A program made the position numbers and the translations under genes. A DNA stretch of 64,000 nucleotides from Cacconaster sp045641345. GTDB lineage: Bacteria > Bacteroidota > Bacteroidia > Bacteroidales > UBA932. The notes beneath the pieces were generated by a model, which was not told the DNA's origin, searched no databases, and saw nothing but the letters and a program-made list of their open reading frames with translations. Below are positions 35,745-44,421 of this stretch, piece by piece. Positions within the stretch are counted from its first letter, which is position 1; each line of letters begins with the position of its first letter. The stretch covers positions 1-64,000 of the forward strand of contig JAZUGR010000024.1 in NCBI GenBank assembly GCA_045641345.1. Reading direction: 5' to 3'.

Positions 35745-36203
35745 ATGGCCGCCACCAGACAGACAAAGGTTGAGATACGCAACAGGAAGGCGTCGTTCGA
35801 GTACGAGCTCCTGGAGCATTTCACTGCCGGCATAGTACTCAGCGGCTCCGAAATCAAGAGCATCAGGATGGGCAAGGCGTCGCTCACCGACAGCTATTGC
35901 TATTTTGTCGGCAACGAACTCTTTGTCAGGGGTATGAACGTCGCCGAATACTGGTGGGGCTCGGCATTCAGCCGTCAGGATCCGAAGCGCGACCGCAAGC
36001 TTCTCCTCACCCGCAAGGAACTGCGCAAGATTGCAAGAATCGTAAAGGAGAAAGGTATGACCATCGTGGCGACCCGTCTTTTCATAGCCGGAAACGGATA
36101 TGCCAAACTCGACATTTCCATTGCCCGCGGAAAGCACGAGTGGGACAAGAGGGAGAGCATCAAGGAAAAGGATTTCCGGAGGGAAAACGAAAGATATCTG
36201 TAA
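35745..36203 (+). CDS. smpB: SsrA-binding protein
   Basis: The 152-aa protein binds tmRNA and brings it to stalled ribosomes. It begins with the OB-fold region IRNRKASFEYELLEHF and has GIVLSGSEIKSIRMGKASL, followed by the basic DPKRDRKLLLTRKE motif and the C-terminal tail region (HEWDKRESIKEKD). The stop codon shares a base with the miaA start. The tmRNA gene itself is not in the window. Confidence 0.97.
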   Translation: MAATRQTKVEIRNRKASFEYELLEHFTAGIVLSGSEIKSIRMGKASLTDSYCYFVGNELFVRGMNVAEYWWGSAFSRQDPKRDRKLLLTRKELRKIARIVKEKGMTIVATRLFIAGNGYAKLDISIARGKHEWDKRESIKEKDFRRENERYL

Positions 36204-37060
36204 TGGCGGAAGATTACGACCTGATATGCGTTCTCGGCCCCACGGCATCGGGCAAGACCAGATATGCCGTACAGATGGCCCGGGAACTGGGAGGCGAAAT
36301 TCTCTCCGGCGATTCGCGACAGGTTTATCGCGGTATGGACATCGGCACCGGCAAGGACCTTGCCGATTATGGAGAAATACCCTATCACCTGATAGATATC
36401 GTCGATGCAGGAGAGAAATACAACATCTACCAGTATCAGCACGACTTCGAGAAGGCTTACCGCGGCATCGTCGAGCGGGGGCGCACGCCCATTCTCTGCG
36501 GAGGGAGCGGACTCTACATAGAGGCCGCAACAAAGGGATACTATCTGCCCGACGTCCCTCCCGACGAGGTATTGCGCAGCGAACTGAAAAAACTCCCCAC
36601 AGAGCAGCTCAAACAGCGCTATGAAGCGCTCAGAACTCCGCACAACACCACCGACTACGATACGAGGCAGCGGCTCATAAGGGCGCTGGAGATTGCAATC
36701 TATCAGGAGAAACACCCTGTCGGCAGAACGTCATTCCTCCCGAAGAAAACAAAATACATAGGGCTCAGCGTCTCACGCGAAGTGCGCAATGCACGGATCG
36801 ACGCGCGCCTCGAAGCCAGACTCAAGGAGGGGATGGTGGACGAAGTGCGGCATCTGCTCCAGAGCGGGATACCGGCAGACAACCTGATATACTACGGCCT
36901 CGAATACAAGTACCTGACCCTGTATCTCACCGGAAAGATGGGATACGACGAAATGGTTGAAAAACTGCGCACGGCGATACACCAGTTCGCAAAACGTCAG
37001 ATGACGTGGTTCCGCGGAATGGAGAGACGCGGCATCAAAATAGAATGGGTGCAGGTCTGA
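36203..37060 (+). CDS. miaA: tRNA dimethylallyltransferase
   Basis: The 285-aa enzyme adds dimethylallyl to A37 of tRNAs that read codons starting with U. The P-loop is CVLGPTASGKTRYAV, followed by SGDSRQVYRGMDIGTGK and the DXXT-like region; the C-terminal QMTWFRGM motif is typical. The ATG overlaps the smpB stop codon by one base. It is somewhat shorter than E. coli MiaA, as is usual in Bacteroidales. Confidence 0.95.
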   Translation: MAEDYDLICVLGPTASGKTRYAVQMARELGGEILSGDSRQVYRGMDIGTGKDLADYGEIPYHLIDIVDAGEKYNIYQYQHDFEKAYRGIVERGRTPILCGGSGLYIEAATKGYYLPDVPPDEVLRSELKKLPTEQLKQRYEALRTPHNTTDYDTRQRLIRALEIAIYQEKHPVGRTSFLPKKTKYIGLSVSREVRNARIDARLEARLKEGMVDEVRHLLQSGIPADNLIYYGLEYKYLTLYLTGKMGYDEMVEKLRTAIHQFAKRQMTWFRGMERRGIKIEWVQV

Positions 37061-37065
37061 AAGGG

Positions 37066-38103
37066 CTATTTCTGCTTCTCTATCGAAGCCTCGTGTATCA
37101 GCGTGAACACCTCGCGCACGAACGACCGGTCGAGACCCCGTGAGGCGGCGCCGGAGGTCACCCTTTCGAGCACTTTCTCCCAGCGCGAAGGCTGATACGG
37201 CGTAATGCCGCCCTTTTTCTTGCTGGCCCCTATCTCACCCGAAATCTCCATCCTCGAGGCCAGCAGGTCCAGGAGAGCCTCGTCAATCTCGTCTATTCTG
37301 GAACGCAGGGCCTCGATGCGCACAGCCGTATCAGCATCCTTTACCACCATATCCTTGGGGACCAGTGATGAGAGAATCTCTCCGAGCTGCTGCGGGGTGA
37401 CCTGCTGGGAGGCGTCGCTCAAAGCGGCCTGAGGATTACAGTGGCTTTCGATGAACAGGCCCGCGAAACCGAGGTCGAGGGCCGACTGTGAAACGGTTCC
37501 CACCAGAGAGGCATCACCCGATATGTGGCTTGGATCGCAGAACATCGGGATCTGGGGCATGCGGCGCATAACGTCTATCGGAACCTGCCATTTGGGATTG
37601 TTGCGGTAGCGCACCGTTTCGTAGAACGAAAAACCTCGGTGCACGGCGGCTATGCTCTTTACACCCGACGCCATCACCCTCTCCATAGCACCTATCCAGA
37701 GGTCCGGGTCGGGATTGATCGGATTCTTGACATACACAGTGACATCGCTGCAACCGCGCAGGACATCGGCCAGAGCCTGAACGGCGAACGGGTCGGTGGC
37801 GGTGCGGGACCCTATCCAGACGATTCTGATTCCGGCCGACAGGACCGCGTCGAGATGGGCCTCCGTAGCCACCTCAACGGCAACGGGCAGACCAAGAGAA
37901 CGCTGGATTCCTGCAAGCCATGGGATTCCGGCCTCCCCCACCCCCTCGAAAGTGCCGGGCCTGGTGCGGGGTTTCCACAAACCCGCACGAAAAGCCGAAA
38001 GGCGCATCCCTTCGGGATACGCCATAGACTTCAAGGCCGAGGCGGTGGAATATACCTGCTGCTCGCTTTCGACGCTGCAGGGTCCTGCTACGATGCTTGT
38101 CAC
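37066..38103 (-). CDS. Bifunctional DAHP synthase / chorismate mutase
   Basis: The 345-aa protein fuses an N-terminal 3-deoxy-7-phosphoheptulonate synthase of the KDPS-like type (IVAGPCSVESEQQ, CDPSHISGD) to a C-terminal AroQ chorismate mutase (residues about 265-345, with RIEALRSRIDEIDEALLDLL). It catalyses the first step of the shikimate pathway and the first step toward prephenate. The fusion with the mutase at the C-terminus is common in Bacteroidetes. The start is GTG 38103, with AGGT 6 nt upstream, 7 nt after the frr stop. Confidence 0.92.
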   Translation of the reverse strand: MTSIVAGPCSVESEQQVYSTASALKSMAYPEGMRLSAFRAGLWKPRTRPGTFEGVGEAGIPWLAGIQRSLGLPVAVEVATEAHLDAVLSAGIRIVWIGSRTATDPFAVQALADVLRGCSDVTVYVKNPINPDPDLWIGAMERVMASGVKSIAAVHRGFSFYETVRYRNNPKWQVPIDVMRRMPQIPMFCDPSHISGDASLVGTVSQSALDLGFAGLFIESHCNPQAALSDASQQVTPQQLGEILSSLVPKDMVVKDADTAVRIEALRSRIDEIDEALLDLLASRMEISGEIGASKKKGGITPYQPSRWEKVLERVTSGAASRGLDRSFVREVFTLIHEASIEKQK

Positions 38104-38110
38104 GGCAGAC

Positions 38111-38674
38111 CTATACGGTCATTATCTCCTTTTCCTTGGCGGAAAGGAGGTCGTCTATCTTTTTGATTGCGGCATCGGTACGTTTCTGTACCTGATCCTC
38201 ACAATCCTTTTCAACATCCTCCGGAAGCCCCTCCTTTATGAGTTTCTTCAGCGAGTCGATGGCATCGCGGCGGGCGTTCCTCACGCTGACCTTCGAGGAT
38301 TCGCCGTCGGTGCGGGCTTTCTTGACAAGCTCCTTGCGGCGCTCTTCGGTAAGGGCGGGGATATTGATGCGTATCGCCTCCCCGTTGTTCTGCGGAGTGA
38401 AGCCGAGGTTGGCATCGATTATGGCCTTTTCGATAATACGTATCTGGCTCTTGTCCCAGGGTTGGATAAGGATGGTTTTGGCATCGGGAGCCGTAATGCT
38501 GGTCATCTGCGGCAGCGGGGTCATTGTGCCGTAGTAAGGCACCATCACCTGATTGAACACTGCGGGATTGGCCTTTCCGGCACGGTAGTTCTTGAGCGCT
38601 TCGTCAAGATACATTGCAGCCTCCTCCATCTTGTCGGAGGCAGCGTCTACGATTCCATTGGCTTTTTCTATCAT
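38111..38674 (-). CDS. frr: Ribosome recycling factor
   Basis: The 187-aa protein has the two-domain RRF layout, with YRAGKANPAVFNQVMVPYYG and INIPALTEERRKELVKKA, both highly conserved. With EF-G it splits the post-termination ribosome. It lies between pyrH (15 nt upstream) and the DAHP synthase gene, an order seen in many bacteria for pyrH-frr. Confidence 0.97.
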   Translation of the reverse strand: MIEKANGIVDAASDKMEEAAMYLDEALKNYRAGKANPAVFNQVMVPYYGTMTPLPQMTSITAPDAKTILIQPWDKSQIRIIEKAIIDANLGFTPQNNGEAIRINIPALTEERRKELVKKARTDGESSKVSVRNARRDAIDSLKKLIKEGLPEDVEKDCEDQVQKRTDAAIKKIDDLLSAKEKEIMTV

Positions 38675-38689
38675 AATTCCAATAATTTG

Positions 38690-39397
38690 TCAGTCAGTAA
38701 CAATGGTGCCCACATTCGCACCGGAAACGACCTTTTCGAGTTCCCCTTGCCTGTTTATGTTGAACACGACTATCGGCATGCCGTTCTCCTTGCACATTGC
38801 GAATGCCGTAAGGTCCATCACCTTGAGGCCGTCGGCTATGGCCTTGTCGAAAGAAAGCTTGTCGTATTTCACGGCAGAAGGATTCTTCATAGGGTCGCTG
38901 TCGTAAACACCGTCAACCTTGGTCCCTTTCAGGATGGCGTCGCACCCCAGCTCGCAGGCACGCAGCGACGCTCCGCTGTCGGTGGTGAAGAAGGGATTGC
39001 CCGTTCCTCCGCTGAGGAGGGCCACGCCTCCGCCGGCGAGGAATTCATCGACCTCGTCGCGCATATAATATCTGGCCATCGGACGCATCGGAGTTGAAGT
39101 GAACACTTCGGCCTTGACGCCGCAGTCCTTGAGGAACAGCGAAAATGCTATGCTGTTGATTACGGTGGCAAGCATCCCCATCTGGTCACCGTGGACACGG
39201 TCGAAGCCCTTCCTGCTCCCGGCAAGACCGCGGAAGATATTGCCTCCGCCGATCACTATGGCGACCTGAATGCCGCTCTTTGCGACTCCAGCCACCTGAC
39301 GGGCAAAATTCTCTATCGTATTTTCGTCGAGACCGCGACCGTCGGCCCCACCCAAAGTTTCGCCGCTCAGCTTGAGCAGGATGCGTTTATATTTCAT
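38690..39397 (-). CDS. pyrH: UMP kinase
   Basis: The 235-aa hexameric kinase phosphorylates UMP in pyrimidine synthesis. It starts YKRILLKLSGETLGG, holds VAIVIGGGNIFRG and ends with the conserved GTIVTD. ATG 39397 is used because an upstream in-frame codon has no support. It follows hemW by 25 nt. Confidence 0.96.
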   Translation of the reverse strand: MKYKRILLKLSGETLGGADGRGLDENTIENFARQVAGVAKSGIQVAIVIGGGNIFRGLAGSRKGFDRVHGDQMGMLATVINSIAFSLFLKDCGVKAEVFTSTPMRPMARYYMRDEVDEFLAGGGVALLSGGTGNPFFTTDSGASLRACELGCDAILKGTKVDGVYDSDPMKNPSAVKYDKLSFDKAIADGLKVMDLTAFAMCKENGMPIVVFNINRQGELEKVVSGANVGTIVTD

Positions 39398-39422
39398 ACG
39401 GATGTACTTTTGGTTTTCAAAT

Positions 39423-40547
39423 TTACACAAATAAATCAGAAATAATGTCGTCCGACACGAATAATTTCCCCGACGGGATTCTCCACAGCCAGCCGCACCT
39501 CTCCAGAAGGCCGTCTTCAGCCATGGCGCACGCCCTCGTCTCGATCCGTTCGCGCCAGGCCTCCGGCAGAAGTGAGGGATCGAAGCCGCAGGTGCGGCGC
39601 AGGCCGAGCATCACAATCTCATTGGCGATATCCTTGTCGGAGAGGGTCTCTCCTGATGATATACTTTCAAACGAACCGGAAGCGGCAGCGGCGAGATACC
39701 TGTCCAGGTCGGCCGCGTTCCAGAAGCGGCGGCTCTCTCCGTCGAAGGAGTGGGCTGCGGCGCCAAACCCTGCATAAGGACTCCTGTCCCAATAGGAACC
39801 ATTGTGCTGCGACTCCCTGGAAGGAAGTGCGAAGTTGGAGATTTCGTACTGCAGGTAGCCCGCATCGCGGAGAATCTCCTGCGCCAGGGCATATTGCGCC
39901 GCGCATTCCTCCTGCGGAGGCTCACGGTACTCGCCCCTGCGGGAGAGATTGCAAAGGGCGCTGCCCCCGTCGACCATCATCTGATAGCAGGAGATGTGGT
40001 CGGGCCGAAGAGCTACAGCCTGTTCAAGGGTCGCCCGCCAGACAGGGAGCGAAAGCCCTTCATAGCCGAAAATAAGGTCTATGGAAATATTCCCGAATCC
40101 CGCTTCACGCGCCTTTTCGACGGCTCTGACGGCATCCGCGGCCGTATGCCGGCGGCGCATCCAATGCAGATGCCGGTCATCGAACGACTGGACCCCCAGG
40201 CTGAGCCTCCCCACTCCCGAGGATATCCACGACGAAAGCCTGCCGGCAGTCACGTCGTCGGGATTCGCCTCCAGGGTGAACTCGTCGAACTCCACGACAC
40301 CGAACGTGCGGCGCAAGGCGCAGGCAATCCGGGAGAGATCCTCCACGGGCATCAGCGAAGGGGTGCCTCCGCCGAAATAGAGTGTCCGCGGTACGACATC
40401 CTTGCGGAAGAAGCCCTTCCGCGCATCAATCTCGCGCAGAAGGGCTTCGACATATTCACCCGCCTTGCCTGAGGCCGTCCGGGAATAAAATCCGCAATAC
40501 AGACAGAACGAGGCGCAGAACGGGAAATGTACGTATATTCCCGCCAT
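39423..40547 (-). CDS. hemW: HemW-like radical SAM protein
   Basis: The 374-aa protein has the radical SAM cluster motif CASFCLYC after GIYVHFPF, the family opening, then YFGGGTPSLM and RLSLGVQSFDD. HemW was long annotated as oxygen-independent coproporphyrinogen oxidase but is a haem chaperone that lacks the extra cysteine of HemN; here the motif is CxxxCxxC without HemN's fourth cysteine. Its start codon overlaps the stop codon of the upstream membrane-protein gene by one base. Confidence 0.9.
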   Translation of the reverse strand: MAGIYVHFPFCASFCLYCGFYSRTASGKAGEYVEALLREIDARKGFFRKDVVPRTLYFGGGTPSLMPVEDLSRIACALRRTFGVVEFDEFTLEANPDDVTAGRLSSWISSGVGRLSLGVQSFDDRHLHWMRRRHTAADAVRAVEKAREAGFGNISIDLIFGYEGLSLPVWRATLEQAVALRPDHISCYQMMVDGGSALCNLSRRGEYREPPQEECAAQYALAQEILRDAGYLQYEISNFALPSRESQHNGSYWDRSPYAGFGAAAHSFDGESRRFWNAADLDRYLAAAASGSFESISSGETLSDKDIANEIVMLGLRRTCGFDPSLLPEAWRERIETRACAMAEDGLLERCGWLWRIPSGKLFVSDDIISDLFV

Positions 40548-41479
40548 TATCTGAGCAGGAGGTCGGCAGATCCCAAAGCCGCCTCCGAGGTGTAAACCTC
40601 GACCTTATAGACACCCTTGGAGAATCTGGTGTCGGCAGCCCTCGTGAAATATACGCATATCTCTATCTCCTCGCCCTGATAGTCAACCACACGCGAGGCC
40701 GAGGCCATCATCTCCTGCCCGTTGCAGGTGAACGGGGTCTGCTGCTCTCCGGCAAGCTGGCTGCCGTCGGGTGCGAACACCTTGATATAGACGGTTCTGT
40801 CGCCCTTTTCGGCAATTGCGTTCTCAATCAGGCTCAGGCAGGCCTTCAACTTGTAGGCGCGGCTGCTGCGGTCGGTCTCCCTGTTGGAGGAGTTGATTGC
40901 CGTAAGCGACACTCCGCGCCCCTTGAGTACGGCTCCGGCAGACGCCTTGGCGGCATACTTTTCGGTGGTGTTGACCAGGTCCTCATACTTGCGCTTGTTC
41001 TGGGCCGCCTCCTTGCGCGCCTCGGTGGCTTCGTTGCGGAGTGCTATGTTGAGAGTATTGAGCGAATCTATCTGCCTTATGTAACTTTTCATAATCGAAC
41101 GCAGGGTGCCGAGCTCCTTTTCGTACTGACGTATCTTGGTACGGTTGGTAGCCTCGGTCTTCTGCAGACGCTCGATCAGCTGGCCCACCTTCTCCTTCTC
41201 GACATTGAGCGAGTCGGTGAGGGCGGTATTGCTGGTACTCAACGCCTCATAGTCTGTCTGGAGCGATATCAGCTCGGTGGTGAGGTCGTCCTTCTCGCGG
41301 TTGAGCTCGCCCACCAGACGGGTGTTGCTTATCCAGACCCACGCCAGAACGAGAGCCAGACAGGCGGCAACGATCGCCAGAACGACGACGACCTTCTTCA
41401 TAGGGTTGTTGTCATTGTCCGACCCGCGGCCGTAACGCCTTTCGAATTCCTGCATCTCTTCGTCGATTTCTTCTGCCAT
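40547..41479 (-). CDS. Coiled-coil membrane protein, Bacteroidetes conserved
   Basis: The 310-aa protein has a charged N-terminal cytoplasmic stretch (EEIDEEMQEFERRYGRG), one membrane helix (VVVVLAIVAACLALVLAWVW, residues about 29-48), a long coiled coil to about residue 165, and a compact beta-rich C-terminal domain of about 110 residues outside the cytoplasm. I do not recognise a named family; similar proteins occur in other Bacteroidetes. It begins the operon with hemW, pyrH, frr and the DAHP synthase gene. A tethering or cell-wall role is guesswork. Confidence 0.75.
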   Translation of the reverse strand: MAEEIDEEMQEFERRYGRGSDNDNNPMKKVVVVLAIVAACLALVLAWVWISNTRLVGELNREKDDLTTELISLQTDYEALSTSNTALTDSLNVEKEKVGQLIERLQKTEATNRTKIRQYEKELGTLRSIMKSYIRQIDSLNTLNIALRNEATEARKEAAQNKRKYEDLVNTTEKYAAKASAGAVLKGRGVSLTAINSSNRETDRSSRAYKLKACLSLIENAIAEKGDRTVYIKVFAPDGSQLAGEQQTPFTCNGQEMMASASRVVDYQGEEIEICVYFTRAADTRFSKGVYKVEVYTSEAALGSADLLLR

Positions 41480-41506
41480 AATATTGTTCTTTTCTGTTAT
41501 TTACCG

Positions 41507-41536
41507 CAAAAATAAGTAATTTTGTGCATAAACAAA
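41507..41536 (-). promoter_or_regulatory. Promoter of the hemW-pyrH-frr operon
   Basis: TTTG (41536-41533), an 18-nt spacer and TATTTTTG (41514-41507) on the minus strand, 27 nt before the first start codon. It overlaps the plus-strand promoter at 41517-41524. Confidence 0.5.
41517..41524 (+). promoter_or_regulatory. -7 element for the membrane-protein gene at 41548
   Basis: TAATTTTG is an exact TAnnTTTG match ending 23 nt before ATG 41548. At 20 nt upstream is TCTG, one base off TTTG. It decides the start: an in-frame GTG at 41524 lies within the element. Confidence 0.5.
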
Positions 41537-41547
41537 GTACACGAATC

Positions 41548-42027
41548 ATGAGATATTTCATCCGCTCCTGCAAATACGTTGTCTATTTCGCCCTGCTCTT
41601 CACCGTGATGGTAGGCGTCATCTGGCTTCTCTCCCCCGAAAAGGCGCAGGGGCTTGGGGTAACCGCGCTCTTCAAGGAAGGCTCGCTCAAGAACATCCTC
41701 ATACTCTTCATCGCCGTTTCGGCAATATATCCCTCATTGAGCTTCGTCAGGAGGACGATACATCTCGAAGACGGATTCCCCGCCCGGAGAAACACCATAG
41801 TCGAGGTATTCGGCAATGCCGGAATGGACATCGAGAGCGAAACCGACAGTGAGATACGTTTCAGGATGAGGAGCAGGAGTATGAGATTCTCCCGCATGTG
41901 GGAAGACAGGATAACGGTAAGTATCGAAGGGAACACCCTCTCGATGGAGGGCTACCGGCGCGACCTCGACCGTATCGTCCGCGCCATAAACTATGCCCTG
42001 AGGGCGGAGGATCACTCACCCCGGTAG
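41548..42027 (+). CDS. Small membrane protein, unknown
   Basis: The 159-aa protein has two N-terminal membrane helices (VVYFALLFTVMVGVIWLL and ILILFIAVSAIYPSLSFV) and a positively charged, beta-rich C-terminal part with repeated MRSRSMRFSRMW. I do not recognise a family. Its last 16 nt overlap the 3' end of the convergent trmB gene. The upstream TAATTTTG supports ATG 41548 as the start. Confidence 0.7.
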   Translation: MRYFIRSCKYVVYFALLFTVMVGVIWLLSPEKAQGLGVTALFKEGSLKNILILFIAVSAIYPSLSFVRRTIHLEDGFPARRNTIVEVFGNAGMDIESETDSEIRFRMRSRSMRFSRMWEDRITVSIEGNTLSMEGYRRDLDRIVRAINYALRAEDHSPR

Positions 42028-42767
42028 GATGAGCGCACGTCGGTGCGGTATTGCTGCTCGTACGGCGTCTGGTCCCAGTCGGGCTGGGCGAACTCCTTCA
42101 GTGACGAGAGGGAGAAACACATATAGGTGATTGCAATCCCCGAGGCCAGAAAGCTCTTTTCGTAGAATGTCTTGACCGACAGCACCCCGTCGGCCGTGCC
42201 GTGGGCGTATATGTCGTCGTCGTGCATATATACGGGCAGATTGTTCTCCAAGGCCACGGCCAGTGTGTAGTAGTGCAGCAGACGGCTGTCGGTCTTGAGG
42301 TGGATTCTGCCGCCAGGAGCGAGGATGGAGGCGTATCTGGAGAGAAACATCGGATGGGTGAGACGCTTGCGCGGCTTCTTTTCCTGCGGGTCGGCAAAGG
42401 TTATCCAGATCTCCGAGATTTCGCCGGGGGCGAAAAGCGAAGTTATCATCTCTATCCTGGTGCGGATGAACGCCGCATTGCGTATTCCGTTGTCGGTCGC
42501 TGTGCGGGCGCCGCGCCACAGGCGGGCCCCCTTTATGTCGATTCCTATGAAATTCCTGTCGGGAAAACGCTCCGCGAGGGAAATGGTATATTCCCCCTTG
42601 CCGCAGCCAAGCTCAAGAACGATGGGGTTTGAATTGTGGAACATCCTTTCGCTCCAGTGCCCCTTGAGAGGATGGTCGCCTCCGAGCAGCTCGGCGACCG
42701 AAGGCTGCAGCAGGCACGTGAACGTCTCGTTCTCGGCGAACTTGCCAAGTTTATTCTTCGAACTCAT
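42012..42767 (-). CDS. trmB: tRNA (guanine-N7)-methyltransferase
   Basis: The 251-aa enzyme methylates G46 of tRNAs. The SAM-binding motif is VLELGCGKGEYTISLA, followed by NFIGIDIKGARLWRGA, and the TrmB signature WITFADPQEKKPRKRLTHP is present. The ATG at 42767 lies 17 nt inside the gldH gene, and the upstream part of the open frame has no conserved sequence. It converges on and overlaps the membrane-protein gene by 16 nt. Confidence 0.95.
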   Translation of the reverse strand: MSSKNKLGKFAENETFTCLLQPSVAELLGGDHPLKGHWSERMFHNSNPIVLELGCGKGEYTISLAERFPDRNFIGIDIKGARLWRGARTATDNGIRNAAFIRTRIEMITSLFAPGEISEIWITFADPQEKKPRKRLTHPMFLSRYASILAPGGRIHLKTDSRLLHYYTLAVALENNLPVYMHDDDIYAHGTADGVLSVKTFYEKSFLASGIAITYMCFSLSSLKEFAQPDWDQTPYEQQYRTDVRSSYRGE

Positions 42768-43239
42768 CCTTCGGAATTGATTTGTCCGAGTCACAGCGGC
42801 GGCTCCTGAAGCCCATACCGAGCACGTGCCGGGAGATGTCGGCAGAGGGCACGGTGAGCGAGAGATACCACACTCCGGTGTCCCCGGCCGGGGAAATGTT
42901 GCTCCTGTAAGGCCATTCGAGAGAACCTGTCCTCTCCCCGTCAAGAGGCAGGGCGAGAGTTTCCTGCGCAATCTCCCCTGACGGGGATACGGCCGTAAGT
43001 ATCAGAGGTATCGAAGCCGTCCCTTCCGGCAGGGAGTTGAAACGGCAGGCAAGGAAAGTCTCGTAAACCGCGCCGGAATCGGTAAAAGGGACGTTGAAAC
43101 CATAGACACCGCCGTTATGGGGGTCGGTATCCTGAAATTCATAGAAGTCCCCGCCCTGCGAGCAGGATACGGCAAGCAGGCAGATTGCCGCGGCAACCAT
43201 AACGGAGCTTATGTCCCTACTGCCGGCGGCCATTGTCAT
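42751..43239 (-). CDS. gldH: Gliding motility lipoprotein GldH
   Basis: The 162-aa product starts with a lipoprotein signal, the lipobox LLAVSC placing the modified cysteine at C26. The mature part is about 135 residues of beta-rich sequence of the GldH type. In Flavobacterium GldH belongs to the gliding/type IX secretion context; in non-gliding Bacteroidales its role is unclear. It overlaps the PSP1 gene by 23 nt and trmB by 17 nt. AGGAAG just before ATG 43239 supports that start, and ATG 43233 is the alternative. PSP1-gldH adjacency is usual in Bacteroidetes. Confidence 0.82.
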   Translation of the reverse strand: MTMAAGSRDISSVMVAAAICLLAVSCSQGGDFYEFQDTDPHNGGVYGFNVPFTDSGAVYETFLACRFNSLPEGTASIPLILTAVSPSGEIAQETLALPLDGERTGSLEWPYRSNISPAGDTGVWYLSLTVPSADISRHVLGMGFRSRRCDSDKSIPKDEFEE

Positions 43240-44419
43240 TCTTCCTGTCACCACCGCCCCGACGGCCGTGGTTATTGTGGCGGTTCCTTCCGTGATTGCG
43301 GGAATTGCCTCCCTTCTTATGCTCGTCGAACCTCGTGATGCTGTCGTCTCCGACCGAAGTCACGAAATCCGGACCCGAGGATTCCTCTTCGCTCTTGAGC
43401 GATTCGGGCACGATGCCCTTGCGGTTCTGGGCAATCACCTCCTTCACCTGAACGGCAGACATTGGCCAGATGTTGGCAAGACTGTCCTTGTCGTACGAAA
43501 AGTACATGATGCCCCTCAGGATATCGGTCTTCACCAGATATGCCAGGCCGTCCTTGAACTCAAGAGGCTCCCTTACGGAAGGCATCTCCTTGCGGGCATC
43601 GACATAGACCGAAGCTTCGTGATTGATGCAGCACTTGAGCTTGCTGCACTGTCCTGCCAGTTTCTGCGGATTGAGCGACAGATCCTGCACTCTTGCCGCC
43701 GCCGTAGTGATGGACTGGAAATCCGACATATGGGAAGAGCAGCACAAGGCCCTGCCGCACACCCCGAGACCGCCTATCAGCCCCGCTTCCTGACGGGCGC
43801 CGATCTGCTTCATCTCAATCTTGATGGAAAACTCCGCTGCAAAATCCTTGATGAGCTGGCGGAAATCCACCCTGGCATCGGCGATGTAGTAGAATATGGC
43901 CTTCGTACCGTCGCCCTGAAACTCCACGTCGCCTATCTTCATGTCGAGACCCAGGCCGGCGGCAATCTGGCGGGAGCGTATCATTACGGCCTGCTCGCGC
44001 GCTATCGCCTCCCTCCAACGCTCTATGTCGAGAATCTTGGCCTTGCGGTAAATCTTGCGGAATTCGTATGTTCCGGGGTTTATCCTGCGACGTGCAAGCT
44101 GATGATAGACAAGCGGCCCGCCCATCGACACTATGCCTACGTCGTGCCCCGTGGCGGCTTCGACCACCACTATATCGCCTTCGCGCACAATCTGGCCTGA
44201 GGTATTCTTGAAGAAGAGCTTGCGGGTGTTCTTGAAGCGCACCTCGAAAATGTCGCAGGAGGCGTCGGCGGGAATCTGCCCGAGCCAGTCGAAATCGCCG
44301 AGCTTGCAGCAGCTCCGGTTATAGTTTATCTTGAGGTCCCCCATCTGCGAGCGTTCAACGTCGCAGCCGCGGGAGCAGTCATATTTCTTTGAGCCTGGAG
44401 AGTCTATGATAGAATCCAT
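43217..44419 (-). CDS. PSP1-domain protein (RicT/YaaT-like)
   Basis: The 400-aa protein contains the PSP1 C-terminal domain (DARVDFRQLIKDFAAEF), many cysteines in a pattern that resembles the iron-sulfur site of RicT (GLGVCGRALCCSS, CSKLKCC, plus an N-terminal CCKLGDFDW), and a basic, arginine-asparagine-glycine tail (HGRNRHNNHGRRGG). In Bacillus the RicT homologue takes part in RNA maturation. It lies 2 nt after holB, as in other Bacteroidetes. ATG 44419 is used; the upstream extension starts at a TTG. Confidence 0.88.
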   Translation of the reverse strand: MDSIIDSPGSKKYDCSRGCDVERSQMGDLKINYNRSCCKLGDFDWLGQIPADASCDIFEVRFKNTRKLFFKNTSGQIVREGDIVVVEAATGHDVGIVSMGGPLVYHQLARRRINPGTYEFRKIYRKAKILDIERWREAIAREQAVMIRSRQIAAGLGLDMKIGDVEFQGDGTKAIFYYIADARVDFRQLIKDFAAEFSIKIEMKQIGARQEAGLIGGLGVCGRALCCSSHMSDFQSITTAAARVQDLSLNPQKLAGQCSKLKCCINHEASVYVDARKEMPSVREPLEFKDGLAYLVKTDILRGIMYFSYDKDSLANIWPMSAVQVKEVIAQNRKGIVPESLKSEEESSGPDFVTSVGDDSITRFDEHKKGGNSRNHGRNRHNNHGRRGGGDRKNDNGRRQ

Positions 44420-44421
44420 AA

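Noticed and set aside
34887..36533. A 548-codon minus-strand frame across lgt, smpB and miaA
   Set aside because: It runs antisense to three recognised genes and crosses their boundaries without any conserved motif.
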